A stretch of DNA of 64,000 nucleotides, from NCBI RefSeq assembly GCF_001936335.1, contig NZ_CP018888.1, forward strand, positions 1,302,001 to 1,366,000, given 5' to 3'. Source of the DNA: Amylolactobacillus amylophilus DSM 20533 = JCM 1125. GTDB lineage: Bacteria; Bacillota; Bacilli; Lactobacillales; Lactobacillaceae. Positions 53,630 to 63,489 of the stretch are shown piece after piece; the stretch's first letter is position 1; each line of letters begins with the position of its first letter. The translations under genes were made by a program, and so were the position numbers. The notes beneath the pieces are model-generated. The model did no database searches, had not been told where the DNA came from, and was given only the letters and a program-made list of their open reading frames with translations.

Positions 53630-54562
53630 ATGGTATTAATTGCTGCATTAAAAAAGCATGGTATAAAAAGTGTTCTCGGTGAAAAAATTAAAAGTGGAAA
53701 TTTCCTTTATGATATTGGTAGTACTCTTTTGAATGGTACCGATAAGACCTCGCTTGAGCTTATTAGGCTGGGTGAGATAAATAGAATATCTCGAAAACTT
53801 AAAAAAAAATATCGTAAAGTAATTTTGAAACCACTCGAAATCGAAGTTAAAAAAGTTCCGTTGGATACTTTGCCAGTTTGGACCATGTGGCTTCAGGGTG
53901 AGGAGTCTGCCCCTGCGATTGTAAAGTCATCGTTAAGGAGTATTAAAAAAAATTATGACAATGTTACTGTAATTACTCGACAAAACTTTAATGATTTTGT
54001 GAATATTCCAAATAGTATAGTCTCAAAATGGAAATCTAATGTAATATCAGATACTCATTTTTCGGATATCATTAGAACTGAATTACTAATAAAATATGGC
54101 GGTACTTGGATTGATTCTACAGTATATGTAAACAACAAATGTGAGTGGTTTGAAAAAAAAATAAATAATTGTTCGCTTTTCTTTTTTCAGAATATGAGAC
54201 CTGGATCTACGGGAAATGCTATCTTTCTTTCAAGTTGGTTTATAGTGTCTGTTCCTAATGAACCAAGTTTAATACGATTAAGGGAACTTTTGTATGAATA
54301 TTGGAATGATTACGGTGTTTTGAAAGATTATTATTTATTTCATATTTTTTGGCATCTAATTTTTCAGGCCCACCCTGATGAATTGGATAAAGTTGTTAAG
54401 ATATCTAATTCATTGCCACTACAGATGATGTATTTATTGAATAAAGATATATCTGATTCTGAATTTAAACAAATATTTGATGATTTTCCAATGCAAAAAT
54501 TAACATATAAGCAACTTTCAGATGACTCAAATGCGGCATACCACAGATTTATAGAGGATTAG
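53630..54562 (+). CDS. Capsular polysaccharide synthesis glycosyltransferase (GT32-like)
   Basis: 310 residues. Features of the Caps_synth/GT32-type family: VWTMWLQGEESAPAIVKSSL, YDNVTVITRQNF, SDIIRTELLIKYGGTWIDS with a DxD-like acidic site and GGTWID, and a C-terminal region with LFHIFWHLIFQAHP. It likely transfers a hexose to the repeat unit. ATG after AGGAG. Strongly AT-rich. Donor and linkage unknown. Confidence 0.82.
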   Translation: MVLIAALKKHGIKSVLGEKIKSGNFLYDIGSTLLNGTDKTSLELIRLGEINRISRKLKKKYRKVILKPLEIEVKKVPLDTLPVWTMWLQGEESAPAIVKSSLRSIKKNYDNVTVITRQNFNDFVNIPNSIVSKWKSNVISDTHFSDIIRTELLIKYGGTWIDSTVYVNNKCEWFEKKINNCSLFFFQNMRPGSTGNAIFLSSWFIVSVPNEPSLIRLRELLYEYWNDYGVLKDYYLFHIFWHLIFQAHPDELDKVVKISNSLPLQMMYLLNKDISDSEFKQIFDDFPMQKLTYKQLSDDSNAAYHRFIED

Positions 54563-54642
54563 AAAATTATAGATTAACATATATACTTTTAGATGAATTA
54601 AAAAAATACATATGAGTCGGTTAAACATTGAAGGGTTGAAGA

Positions 54643-55455
54643 ATGAAATCTGATCTTGAAAAAATACAAAGAATCGAATTAGAAGCGTTGACTACTATCA
54701 TAAATATATTAGAAGAAAACAATTTAACTTATTTTTTACGGGGAGGATCGGTTATGGGTGCTGTCAAATATTCCGGTTTTATTCCTTGGGATGATGACAT
54801 GGATATATCTCTTCCAAGAAGTGATTATGAAAAATTTATCTCTATCTTCTCAAAGAATTGGTCTGAAAAATTTTGGCTTGCCAGTTACCGAAATGGTGAC
54901 GATATTTTTTGCTATTTTCCAAGGGTTCTTGTTAAAGAAGAATATCGATTAGACAATAATCTACCAAAAAATAATCATTTAGGTTTCTCGATTATTGATG
55001 TTTTGCCAATTGATGGGCTTCCTAGCAACGCGATTGGACGAAGATTTTATATATTACATGTTGCTATTTTACGTGCTCTTGGTGCAATTTGGACAATGGA
55101 TGTCAAGGATACTGTGGTCATGCATAAACCAAGAAGGCAACGCATCTTAAAAATAATTAAAAATTTTGGTTTACAAAAGTTATTTACACAAAATGATGTT
55201 TATAAAAAGCTAGAAAAAGTATATACAAAATACCCATTCAGCTCTACATGGATTACTACTATTACTGGTTCGTCCTTCTCTAAAGAAATTTTTCCACATA
55301 AAATGTTTGGAAATGGAGTTATTAAAGAATTTGAAAACATCAAAGTTAGAATTCCCTATGATTTCGATAATTATCTAAAACATATGTATGGTGAAAATTA
55401 CGCAAATGAGGAACCTGAAGTAAAAAAGTCACACCTCACAGATAAAAGAATATAG
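54643..55455 (+). CDS. LicD family phosphotransferase
   Basis: 270 residues. LRGGSVMGAVKYSGFIPWDD, then DMDISLPRSDYEKF is the nucleotidyltransferase-fold core of LicD, with Asp pairs binding metal; VIDVLPIDGLP follows. LicD proteins put phosphocholine or other phospho-substituents (for example ribitol- or glycerol-phosphate) on surface glycans. No choline uptake or activation genes (licA-C) are present in the window, so the substituent is open. ATG follows an AAGGGTTG region. Confidence 0.88.
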   Translation: MKSDLEKIQRIELEALTTIINILEENNLTYFLRGGSVMGAVKYSGFIPWDDDMDISLPRSDYEKFISIFSKNWSEKFWLASYRNGDDIFCYFPRVLVKEEYRLDNNLPKNNHLGFSIIDVLPIDGLPSNAIGRRFYILHVAILRALGAIWTMDVKDTVVMHKPRRQRILKIIKNFGLQKLFTQNDVYKKLEKVYTKYPFSSTWITTITGSSFSKEIFPHKMFGNGVIKEFENIKVRIPYDFDNYLKHMYGENYANEEPEVKKSHLTDKRI

Positions 55456-55465
55456 GAGTATTAAT

Positions 55466-56347
55466 TTGGTTGTATTTGTTATTCTTCATTACTTAACACT
55501 TGAAAATACAATTTCTGAGATTGACCATATTATGTTCGATCTTTCCGGAGAAAAAAGAATTATCATTGTTGATAACGGATCACCTAATGGTTCTGGTGAA
55601 GTACTAGAAGAAAAGTATCGCAAAAACGACTTTATTGAGGTTATAATTAGTTCAGTAAATCTCGGATTTGCAAAGGGTATGAATATTGGATACCAACGTG
55701 CAAAGAAATATGATGCGGAAAATATTATTTTGTTAAATAATGATATTGAGTTTATACAGGAAAATTTTATTAGTCTAGTTAAAGAGTCTTATGCCAGACA
55801 ACCATTTGCTGTTCTTGGACCTGATGTAGTTGTCCCTGAGACTCATCAGCATCAAAATCCAAAAAAAACTACTGAGTATAGTCTTGCGGAAGTACAAAAT
55901 ATACATGATAAAAATCAAAAAATATGGGATTTACCCGACTATTTATTCAAGTTACGAGCTAGATTGAAAAATTCAAAAATTTTAACAAAAATTTATTTAA
56001 AGATAAAAATTAAAAACGATGATCAAAGAAAATCGATAATGACAAATGTGGTTTTACATGGATCAATTTTGATTTTTTCTAGAGAATTTATTGATAAATT
56101 CAATGTACCTTTTTCTTCTCGAACTTTCTTTTATTTTGAAACTGAAATTCTTGATCGTTTAATACGTGAAAAAAAACTTATTTCAAAGTACGATCCTACT
56201 ATCAAGGTCTTACACCATAAGAGTTCTTCAACAAAGAAGTCTTTTTCAAGTGAGGCTCAACAATTAAGGTTTCAGGTTAAAAACATGATTAGGTCAACCG
56301 AAGTATTTCTTGAGTTATTCGGAAAGGAGGATAAAGATGGACTTTAA
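55466..56347 (+). CDS. Glycosyltransferase family 2
   Basis: 293 residues. GT2 (GT-A fold) pattern: FVILHYLTLENTISEID, IIIVDNGSPNGSGEVLE, NLGFAKGMNIGYQRAK, ILLNNDIEF with the DxD-like NND, similar to rhamnosyltransferases of the WbbL/RfbF group. No membrane segment. TTG start after AGGAG, ten bases behind licD. The end overlaps the next gene by 11 bases. Confidence 0.86.
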   Translation: MVVFVILHYLTLENTISEIDHIMFDLSGEKRIIIVDNGSPNGSGEVLEEKYRKNDFIEVIISSVNLGFAKGMNIGYQRAKKYDAENIILLNNDIEFIQENFISLVKESYARQPFAVLGPDVVVPETHQHQNPKKTTEYSLAEVQNIHDKNQKIWDLPDYLFKLRARLKNSKILTKIYLKIKIKNDDQRKSIMTNVVLHGSILIFSREFIDKFNVPFSSRTFFYFETEILDRLIREKKLISKYDPTIKVLHHKSSSTKKSFSSEAQQLRFQVKNMIRSTEVFLELFGKEDKDGL

Positions 56348-57350
56348 TAGAGAAATAGTTGCTGTTGTTGTAACTTATAATAACCGTTTTAATTATTTAG
56401 TTAAAACAGTGAAATCGCTTGTACAACAAGAAAAAATTAGTAAAGTTATTATCGTTCAAAATGGGGTTCAGTATGATTTACCATCCTTATTGAATAAATA
56501 CTCTTCCGTGTCTGTCATACAAAATTCTGACAATCAAGGATCAGCAGGTGGATTCTGGTTAGGATTCAAATATGTTTCTAATGTAGAGTTTAAGAATATG
56601 AACGTCTTAGTTTTAGATGATGATAATATTCTTGACTCAGAAGCAATAAATGAGCTGGAAAAAGCTGAATCACTCCACGATTATCCAGCACATATTTGGT
56701 CACTTTTTAGGCCTAACGTACAAAGTAAAAAACAGTTTAATAAAACCTCAGAAAGAACGTATGATTCGCTGACTGATACAATTAACGGTTTTACAATTGA
56801 ACATCTATTTAATAAGAATAAGGGAAATGAACCGCGAAAATATAAAGATGTGAATTGCTTAATTACTTCTCCATATTCAGGACTTTTTTTTCCTCAAGAA
56901 TTACTGAAAAGTATCGATTTACCAAATAAAAACTTTTATCTTTACTCGGATGATATTGAATTTACGTTGCGTATACAACGATTTGGACATTTGATTCTTC
57001 AATACCAGTATGCTTGTGCATATGACCAAAGCGTAGCTTGGCAAACTTTAGAAGAAGATAATAGTAAAAGTAGAAAATCTTTTTATATAACTTCGGAAAT
57101 ATTCCGCCCATTATATACATATCGAAACGAAGTATATATAAGTTATTACATCTTAAAGAGAAATAAGTTTTTACTATCTTTGAATTATTATCTACTGCAA
57201 TTGTGGATGTTAATATCTTATATGCCCAAAAACCGAACTGGTGTTAAAAAATTTATGCTATTGAGACGAGCAATGGCAGACGGGAAAAAATCAATTTTAG
57301 GAAAGTCTACTTGGATTGAAAATATAAGGGAAGCACAAAATGAACATTAA
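56337..57350 (+). CDS. Glycosyltransferase family 2, GlfT2-like
   Basis: 337 residues. VAVVVTYNNRFNYLVKTVKS, then SDNQGSAGGFWLGFKY and VLVLDDDNILDSEA (DDD metal site); the AGGF loop resembles galactofuranosyltransferase-type GT2 enzymes, but no UDP-galactopyranose mutase (glf) is seen in the window, so galactofuranose transfer is a guess. ATG 56337 follows AAAGGAGG inside the end of the previous gene. Overlaps the next start by 11 bases. Confidence 0.83.
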   Translation: MDFNREIVAVVVTYNNRFNYLVKTVKSLVQQEKISKVIIVQNGVQYDLPSLLNKYSSVSVIQNSDNQGSAGGFWLGFKYVSNVEFKNMNVLVLDDDNILDSEAINELEKAESLHDYPAHIWSLFRPNVQSKKQFNKTSERTYDSLTDTINGFTIEHLFNKNKGNEPRKYKDVNCLITSPYSGLFFPQELLKSIDLPNKNFYLYSDDIEFTLRIQRFGHLILQYQYACAYDQSVAWQTLEEDNSKSRKSFYITSEIFRPLYTYRNEVYISYYILKRNKFLLSLNYYLLQLWMLISYMPKNRTGVKKFMLLRRAMADGKKSILGKSTWIENIREAQNEH

Positions 57351-58428
57351 ATTCATAATGAGATTTCATGATAATACACCATCGGGGGGGAGAAAGATTG
57401 TCTATGAATACATGAATTATTTAGTTAATAAAGGAAATAACATCAGTTTATGCTTTGTAGCAAATACCTCTTTTAAAACTCGAAAATATAATCATTTACT
57501 TTATATTAAGTATTATTTAGATTATTTGAAAAGAAAAAAGGGTCAATCTCAAATAGATTGGTTCAAATTAAATTCAAAAATTAAAATTGAAACTAGATTC
57601 TCTATTGATAGTAGTATAGCTGATACCGATAATCAAATTATTTTTGCATTTGACTACGGAATTGCACTTAGTATATATGACCATCTTACAAACATTAGAA
57701 ATTGTGTTTACATGATTCAACATGACGAACGTGTTTATTATGACAAGAATGTCATCAGACAAGCTTGGCGTCTTCCAATGAAAAAAATTGTTATAAGCAC
57801 ATGGTTGTATAAACTAGTTAATTCAGTAGATCCGGGTAATGTTATTTTAGTAAAAAATTATGTTGATCTAGATACATTTTATTTAACGAAACCGATTGAA
57901 CAACGAATGAAGACGGTAAGTTTGATTTCGCACCCTAATCCCTATAAAGGAACGAAGGTTGGACGAGAGGCTTTAAGCCTCGTTAAAGAACAGGTACCGG
58001 AGTTAAGAGTAATTATGTTTGGTACGCAGCCTTCACCTACCGATCTTCCAGATTATTATGAGTATTATCAAATGGCTAACGAAAGCATATTGAGGGAAAA
58101 AGTATATAATCAGTCATCAGTTTATTTATTGCCAAGTGTATTAGAGGGATGGGGACTCACGGCAACTGAGGCAATGTCCTGTGGCTGTGCACTTGTATCC
58201 ACTAAGAATGGTGGTGTAGAAGATTTTGGTGTTGATAACTATAGTGCACTTTTGTGCGATGTAAACAATACTAAAGATATATCAAAAAAAATCATTAGTT
58301 TGTTAAATGATTCTTCTTTTAGAGTGAAAATAGCTAACAATGGTTTAGAAATGGTGAAATCAATGAATTTTTTGGATAGTGCTCAACTTTTTGAAAATGT
58401 ACTTTACGAAATTAATCATAGTCATTAG
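57340..58428 (+). CDS. Glycosyltransferase family 4 (first of a tandem pair)
   Basis: 362 residues, GT-B fold. N-terminal NIKFIMRFHDNTPSGGRKIV, middle AWRLPMKKIVISTWLYKLV, C-terminal donor site VYLLPSVLEGWGLTATEAMS, CGCALVSTKNGG (EX7E-like). It shares order and motifs with the next gene (SYRLPMKKIVISNWLADFV, PSVLEGWGLTGMEAMACG), so the two are paralogues from tandem duplication or a common source. Sugar and linkage unknown. Confidence 0.87.
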   Translation: MNIKFIMRFHDNTPSGGRKIVYEYMNYLVNKGNNISLCFVANTSFKTRKYNHLLYIKYYLDYLKRKKGQSQIDWFKLNSKIKIETRFSIDSSIADTDNQIIFAFDYGIALSIYDHLTNIRNCVYMIQHDERVYYDKNVIRQAWRLPMKKIVISTWLYKLVNSVDPGNVILVKNYVDLDTFYLTKPIEQRMKTVSLISHPNPYKGTKVGREALSLVKEQVPELRVIMFGTQPSPTDLPDYYEYYQMANESILREKVYNQSSVYLLPSVLEGWGLTATEAMSCGCALVSTKNGGVEDFGVDNYSALLCDVNNTKDISKKIISLLNDSSFRVKIANNGLEMVKSMNFLDSAQLFENVLYEINHSH

Positions 58429-58522
58429 CTTAGTTTTTTAATATACTTTTTTGAAGTTTTTAATTAGAAGGTCGTTACGATAAAACGGTGTTTGTAATTT
58501 TTTTGTAGAAGGGATTTAAACT

Positions 58523-59581
58523 TTGAAAATTAATTTTGTTTTGCCTGAGATACAACAATATCCAATTGGTGGATATAAATTGGTTTATCAATATTCAGAT
58601 TTTTTTGCCAATTTGGGGCATGATGTTGTTATTTACCACAAATTAAGTAATTCTAATAAACCAATACCTAATTCTATAAGGTCCTTGAAAAGAAAAATTG
58701 ACTTTGCAAAGAATGAACATAAAGTTGATTGGTTTTTCTTCAACTCTAATGTGAGGTTGATTCCTGGTGTCTATAAAGATGAACATATTAGGGATGCGGA
58801 TGTTATTATTGCAACAGCAGTCTCAACAGCAGAATTTGTTAGTAGTCTCCCTGCAAAAGCCGGAAGTAAGTATTATTTCATTCAAAATTACGAAAATTGG
58901 GGTGGATATACAAATGAAATGGTTGATGCTAGCTATCGATTACCTATGAAAAAAATAGTAATTTCAAACTGGTTGGCGGACTTCGTTGAACAAGCGACTG
59001 GTGATCGACCTTATCTTATTCCTAACTTTATTTCCGCGAAAGATTTCTATATATCTAAAACAAAAATGCGAGAAAATATTATTTCTATATTGAACCATCC
59101 ACAGGAAACGAAGCGTACTGCGTTTGGGTTAAAAATTTTAAGTCAGGTAAAAAAAGAAATCCCAGATTTGCAAGTTAGGCTTTTTGGAGCTTATATGGCA
59201 CCTAAAGAGGTTCCTAGTTGGGTTACATATTATCATCAGCCGTCGATTGATATTTTAAGAAATAATGTGTATGGATCCTCCAAGATATATTTGATGCCTT
59301 CTGTACTTGAAGGATGGGGATTGACTGGTATGGAAGCTATGGCCTGTGGTGCTGTTCCGGTAGCATCTAAATATGGGGGGATGCTAGATTTTATGGCAGA
59401 CGATATAAATGCAGTTTTAGTAGAAAAAGATAATGAACAATCATTCGTTAAAACAATAATAGATTTGTTACAAGATCCCACAAGGCTATCTAGATTATCA
59501 GACAACGCTGTGCAAATCACTTCTAATTTTTCAATCGAAACATCAGCTAATAAATTTCTAAAGATATTAGCATATATTTAA
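58523..59581 (+). CDS. Glycosyltransferase family 4 (second of a tandem pair)
   Basis: 352 residues, GT-B fold: KINFVLPEIQQYPIGGYKLV, SKYYFIQNYENWGG, YRLPMKKIVISNWLADF, RTAFGLKILSQVKKEIPDL, YLMPSVLEGWGLTGMEAMAC. Related to rhamnosyl- and galactosyltransferase-type GT4 enzymes. TTG start with a poor AAGGGA site at the right place. A 94-bp AT-rich gap separates it from its paralogue, and no gene is seen there. Confidence 0.87.
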   Translation: MKINFVLPEIQQYPIGGYKLVYQYSDFFANLGHDVVIYHKLSNSNKPIPNSIRSLKRKIDFAKNEHKVDWFFFNSNVRLIPGVYKDEHIRDADVIIATAVSTAEFVSSLPAKAGSKYYFIQNYENWGGYTNEMVDASYRLPMKKIVISNWLADFVEQATGDRPYLIPNFISAKDFYISKTKMRENIISILNHPQETKRTAFGLKILSQVKKEIPDLQVRLFGAYMAPKEVPSWVTYYHQPSIDILRNNVYGSSKIYLMPSVLEGWGLTGMEAMACGAVPVASKYGGMLDFMADDINAVLVEKDNEQSFVKTIIDLLQDPTRLSRLSDNAVQITSNFSIETSANKFLKILAYI

Positions 59582-59675
59582 AAAACTTTATTGTAGGTAC
59601 GGAATTTGAAACATTTCTTAGCCGAAAATCATTCAATATAATTAGAAAAACTGTATTAGTAAAGGAATACTTAAT

Positions 59676-60962
59676 TTGAAATCATTATTTAGCTTTTTAG
59701 TAACATTTTTGACCTTATTATTAATGGTACCAGGAACCATTAAGCGTTTATGTTTTCAAGTGGGCATTAATAATAGTACCCTAATTATAAATGGTGTTAG
59801 ATACCTATTAATTTTATGTTTGATGACAATTCTTTTTTTCTCAGTTTGGTCAAAATTTGGAAAACAACAAAAAAAAAATCTAAATCTTCGATTTATTAAC
59901 GTATTATTTTTACTTCTCTTAATTTTTCAAATTGTTGGAGGAATAAGTGGTCAAGGACTTTGGATTCGTATAACAGGTTATTTCTTATTCGTAATAGCTT
60001 TAATAATATTATGCTTTTCACTCAAGGACTCAACATTCTTTTTTTCGCCTACCGTAATGAATACTACTATTATTTGCTATGCGTTAATCAATGGATTACT
60101 AGGAATTGCACAATATTTGACAGGAAGCAGTATTATCTCAGTTATTAATGACTCTGGTATTTCAAATGTCTCTAGTTCACAATTAGATAACGTACAGATA
60201 TTAGGAATTTTAGCATGGAATGGTGGCCAACGTGCTTTTGGATTTTTAGATTCGGGAATGATTCTAGGAGTATTATTAGTAACAGCATTTGGTATATTAT
60301 ACTATGACGGTATACCGGCTAATAAACATTTGAAATTTTTTTTAGAGTGTATATACGTATTCGCGATTGTCGCGACGCTCACGCGAAATGTATATTTTCT
60401 GTTCTTATTAATGTTACTAAGTAAGTTTGTTATTAAAAATGGTAAATTAGTTTTTTTATTTGGACTATTCGTACAGATATTACCGATAGTGTATGTAAAT
60501 TCATTCAACACATTCAGCTTTCTACAAAGCTCTTTTTTTGGAACACTAAAATCAAGACTAGATGGTATTCTTTTCTTTGAAAATTTTTATCCTTCCTCAA
60601 CAATCAGAATTTTGTTTGGAAATGGTTATCAATTCGATAATTCATTTAAATTGATTACGGCATATGTTGTTGATAACCAAGGTCTTGCGTTGTATCTTGA
60701 TATAGGATTATTTGGTACAATTTTAGTCTACTATATATTCTATACACTATTGGCTCATGCGTCAGTAACAAAAATTAATAGTGCAATGTATTCAATGATC
60801 ATGATCTTCCCTTTTTTTGGACTTGCAAATAATCATTTAGTTTTCTTTTCTGGACTATTAGTATTGCTAGTGATGAGTAGTAAGTACGATGCAGATTCAA
60901 TAGAAAGAGAAAAAATTCAATTTAATAAAGATTTTAGGAAACCAACTATTGATTTTCCTTAA
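59676..60962 (+). CDS. wzy: Polysaccharide polymerase, Wzy-like
   Basis: 428 residues, almost wholly hydrophobic with about 11-12 membrane helices and a large loop between about 150 and 190 (SGISNVSSSQLDNVQILGIL). Position beside the flippase, size and topology fit the Wzy O-antigen/capsule polymerase, which joins repeat units outside the membrane. Sequence is poorly conserved in this family, so the call rests on topology and context. TTG start after AAAGGAATA. Confidence 0.8.
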   Translation: MKSLFSFLVTFLTLLLMVPGTIKRLCFQVGINNSTLIINGVRYLLILCLMTILFFSVWSKFGKQQKKNLNLRFINVLFLLLLIFQIVGGISGQGLWIRITGYFLFVIALIILCFSLKDSTFFFSPTVMNTTIICYALINGLLGIAQYLTGSSIISVINDSGISNVSSSQLDNVQILGILAWNGGQRAFGFLDSGMILGVLLVTAFGILYYDGIPANKHLKFFLECIYVFAIVATLTRNVYFLFLLMLLSKFVIKNGKLVFLFGLFVQILPIVYVNSFNTFSFLQSSFFGTLKSRLDGILFFENFYPSSTIRILFGNGYQFDNSFKLITAYVVDNQGLALYLDIGLFGTILVYYIFYTLLAHASVTKINSAMYSMIMIFPFFGLANNHLVFFSGLLVLLVMSSKYDADSIEREKIQFNKDFRKPTIDFP

Positions 60963-61025
60963 AATAATCGTTTATAAAATAAAATTATTTGTCTATAATA
61001 ATTATCTTGAAGGAGTATTATTGGC

Positions 61026-62585
61026 GTGAAATTGAACAATTTATCAAGGACGAAGGCCTCGGTTGTTAACTCGTCAGTCGCAACTATTGCACAAATAATT
61101 CAGTTGATTTTTCAATTTATTGCGCGCTCAGTTTTTATTTATACATTAGGTTCTAAATATTTAGGTTTAAACGGCTTATTTCTTAATGTACTGGGATATT
61201 TGAACTTTGCTGAATTAGGAATTGGTAGCGCAATCACATTTTCGTTGTATCGTCCATTAAATAACCACGATGATGTTCAAGTATCGGCCGTTTTACATCT
61301 GTTTAGGAAAATATACCATTATATTGCACTTGTTGTACTTGTAGCTGGGTTAGTAATCACACCTTTTGTTCCTCGATTAATTGGTGGTAGCACGAATGGA
61401 ATTAATGTCAGTATCTCAAAAGCTTTCCTTCTGGCATTATCTAATACTGTACTATCATATTTTACTACATATAAGAGGACACTCCTTATTGCTGATCAAA
61501 AAAGTTATGTAAATACTATTAACACTGTGGGATTTAATGTGGCGGGTCAATGTATTCAAATTATACAATTACTTATTTGGAATAATTTCTATGCCTATCT
61601 TTTTATTCAGGTCTTAATGATGCTAGCTTCTAATATACGAATTTCGTATGTTGTTGATCATTTTTATCCAACAATTGATTTTAATTCAACTGAAAAGGTT
61701 GATCCTAAAGTAATTCAGTATTTGAAAAAAAATATTGTTGGAATGTTTTCTGCCAAGCTTGGTGGCATTCTTGTTACTGGTACAGATAATATTTTGTTAT
61801 CGTATTATGTAGGATTGATTGCTGTGGGTATGTACTCGAACTATGTCATGATTATTAATGGTTTGACGATGTTAATTAATCAACTTGTTTCAGCGGTATC
61901 AGCTTCAATTGGAAACCTAGGTGTTTCAAGAGCAAGTAAGGAGCACCAAGAGAGAATTTTTTATCAGTATTTTATGATAACCAGTCTTATTGCTTTATTA
62001 GCTAGTACTGGTTTTTCAGGATTTGCATCTGCATTTGTCAAACTTTGGATTTCTGATAAAATGGTATATTCTTTTTTGCCGCTTACTATTATTTCATTGA
62101 ATTTCTATTTACAGATGTTACGTCAAAGTATTATTAATTATACAAATGCGTACGGACTTTACTGGTACGAACGTTGGAAAACGCTTTTTGAAGCCGGCGT
62201 TAATTTAATAATTTCATGGTATTTGATTAGAAATACAAACTTAGGTATATCTGGAGTTTTACTTGGTACAATTGCTAGTAATTTAATTGTAAATTATATT
62301 TGGGAATCACATATTGTTTTGAAATATGGACTTCATACTGAGGAAGGGCGTTTTTTGAGACTTTATGCTGGTTTTATATCTGTTGGATCTATAATAATTG
62401 TGGGAACAACGAGTATCATTAATTATTTTGCTGGGCCATACTTATGGCGTAGTATTCTTGTTACTATTTGTGCTGAGATTTTTGCCGTTGTTGCATATAC
62501 ATTAGTCACTATTTTTTTCTATCCGAAAGCAATTGAAAAAATTGATTTCAAACGAATTTTTTGTAACACTTTTAAACATTTTTAA
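61026..62585 (+). CDS. wzx: Polysaccharide repeat-unit flippase, Wzx-like
   Basis: 519 residues with about 14 membrane helices, MOP superfamily: FIARSVFIYTLGSKYLGLNG, LNFAELGIGSAITFSLYRPL, then TDNILLSYYVGLIAVGMYSN. Flips undecaprenyl-linked repeat units to the outer face. GTG start after AAGGAGT. The gene is AT-rich like its left neighbours; base use becomes more typical from rmlA on. Confidence 0.9.
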   Translation: MKLNNLSRTKASVVNSSVATIAQIIQLIFQFIARSVFIYTLGSKYLGLNGLFLNVLGYLNFAELGIGSAITFSLYRPLNNHDDVQVSAVLHLFRKIYHYIALVVLVAGLVITPFVPRLIGGSTNGINVSISKAFLLALSNTVLSYFTTYKRTLLIADQKSYVNTINTVGFNVAGQCIQIIQLLIWNNFYAYLFIQVLMMLASNIRISYVVDHFYPTIDFNSTEKVDPKVIQYLKKNIVGMFSAKLGGILVTGTDNILLSYYVGLIAVGMYSNYVMIINGLTMLINQLVSAVSASIGNLGVSRASKEHQERIFYQYFMITSLIALLASTGFSGFASAFVKLWISDKMVYSFLPLTIISLNFYLQMLRQSIINYTNAYGLYWYERWKTLFEAGVNLIISWYLIRNTNLGISGVLLGTIASNLIVNYIWESHIVLKYGLHTEEGRFLRLYAGFISVGSIIIVGTTSIINYFAGPYLWRSILVTICAEIFAVVAYTLVTIFFYPKAIEKIDFKRIFCNTFKHF

Positions 62586-62612
62586 GATTATAATAACGGA
62601 GGTATTTTAATC

Positions 62613-63488
62613 GTGAAAGGTATTATTTTAGCAGGTGGTTCAGGAACACGGCTTTATCCAATTACACGAGCAATTTCTAAGCAATTGATTCCAATTTATG
62701 ATAAACCAATGATTTACTATCCACTTTCAACATTGATGTTGGCAGGTATTCAAGATATTCTAATTATCTCAACGCCTAAGGATCTTCCAAGATTTGAAGA
62801 ACTCTTTGATGACGGTTCAGACTGGGGTCTTAATATTTCGTACAAAGTGCAAGAAAAGCCAAACGGTCTTGCTGAAGCTTTTGTCCTAGGTGCTGATTTT
62901 ATTGGCAACGATTCAGTCTGTTTAATTCTTGGTGACAATATTTTTTACGGTGGTGGACTCTCTAAAATGCTGCAAGATTCTGCTGCTAAAGAGACTGGTG
63001 CAACCGTATTTGGTTATCATGTTAATGATCCCGAAAGATTCGGCGTGGTCGATTTCGATGAAAATATGCACGCTAAGTCAATTGTTGAGAAGCCAGAAAA
63101 TCCTGCAAGTAACTATGCTGTTACTGGTTTATACTTCTATGATAACGACGTGGTTGATATCGCGAAGAATATTCAACCATCTCCACGTGGTGAACTTGAA
63201 ATTACTGATATTAACCAAGAGTATTTACGTCGAGGACAATTAGACGTTCAATTACTTGGACGTGGTTTTGCTTGGTTAGATACTGGCACTCATGAATCCT
63301 TGCAGTCGGCATCAAGCTTTATAGAAGCTATCCAACACCGTCAGAATCTACAGATTTCATGTCTAGAAGAGATTGCCTACAGAATGGGCTACATCACACT
63401 CGAAAAGATGGTTGAGTTGGCTCAACCACTTAAGAAAACTGAATACGGTCAGTACTTATTAAAACTAGCAGAACGAGAAGGTAAATAA
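62613..63488 (+). CDS. rmlA: Glucose-1-phosphate thymidylyltransferase
   Basis: RmlA makes dTDP-glucose from glucose-1-phosphate and dTTP, the first step to dTDP-L-rhamnose. 291 residues: nucleotide-binding [19 protein letters not shown] with catalytic Arg, [29 protein letters not shown] (metal-binding Asp) and [17 protein letters not shown] start after GGAGG. It is followed within two bases by rmlC, and rmlB and rmlD are expected downstream beyond the window. Confidence 0.96.
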   Translation: MKGIILAGGSGTRLYPITRAISKQLIPIYDKPMIYYPLSTLMLAGIQDILIISTPKDLPRFEELFDDGSDWGLNISYKVQEKPNGLAEAFVLGADFIGNDSVCLILGDNIFYGGGLSKMLQDSAAKETGATVFGYHVNDPERFGVVDFDENMHAKSIVEKPENPASNYAVTGLYFYDNDVVDIAKNIQPSPRGELEITDINQEYLRRGQLDVQLLGRGFAWLDTGTHESLQSASSFIEAIQHRQNLQISCLEEIAYRMGYITLEKMVELAQPLKKTEYGQYLLKLAEREGK

Positions 63489-63489
63489 A

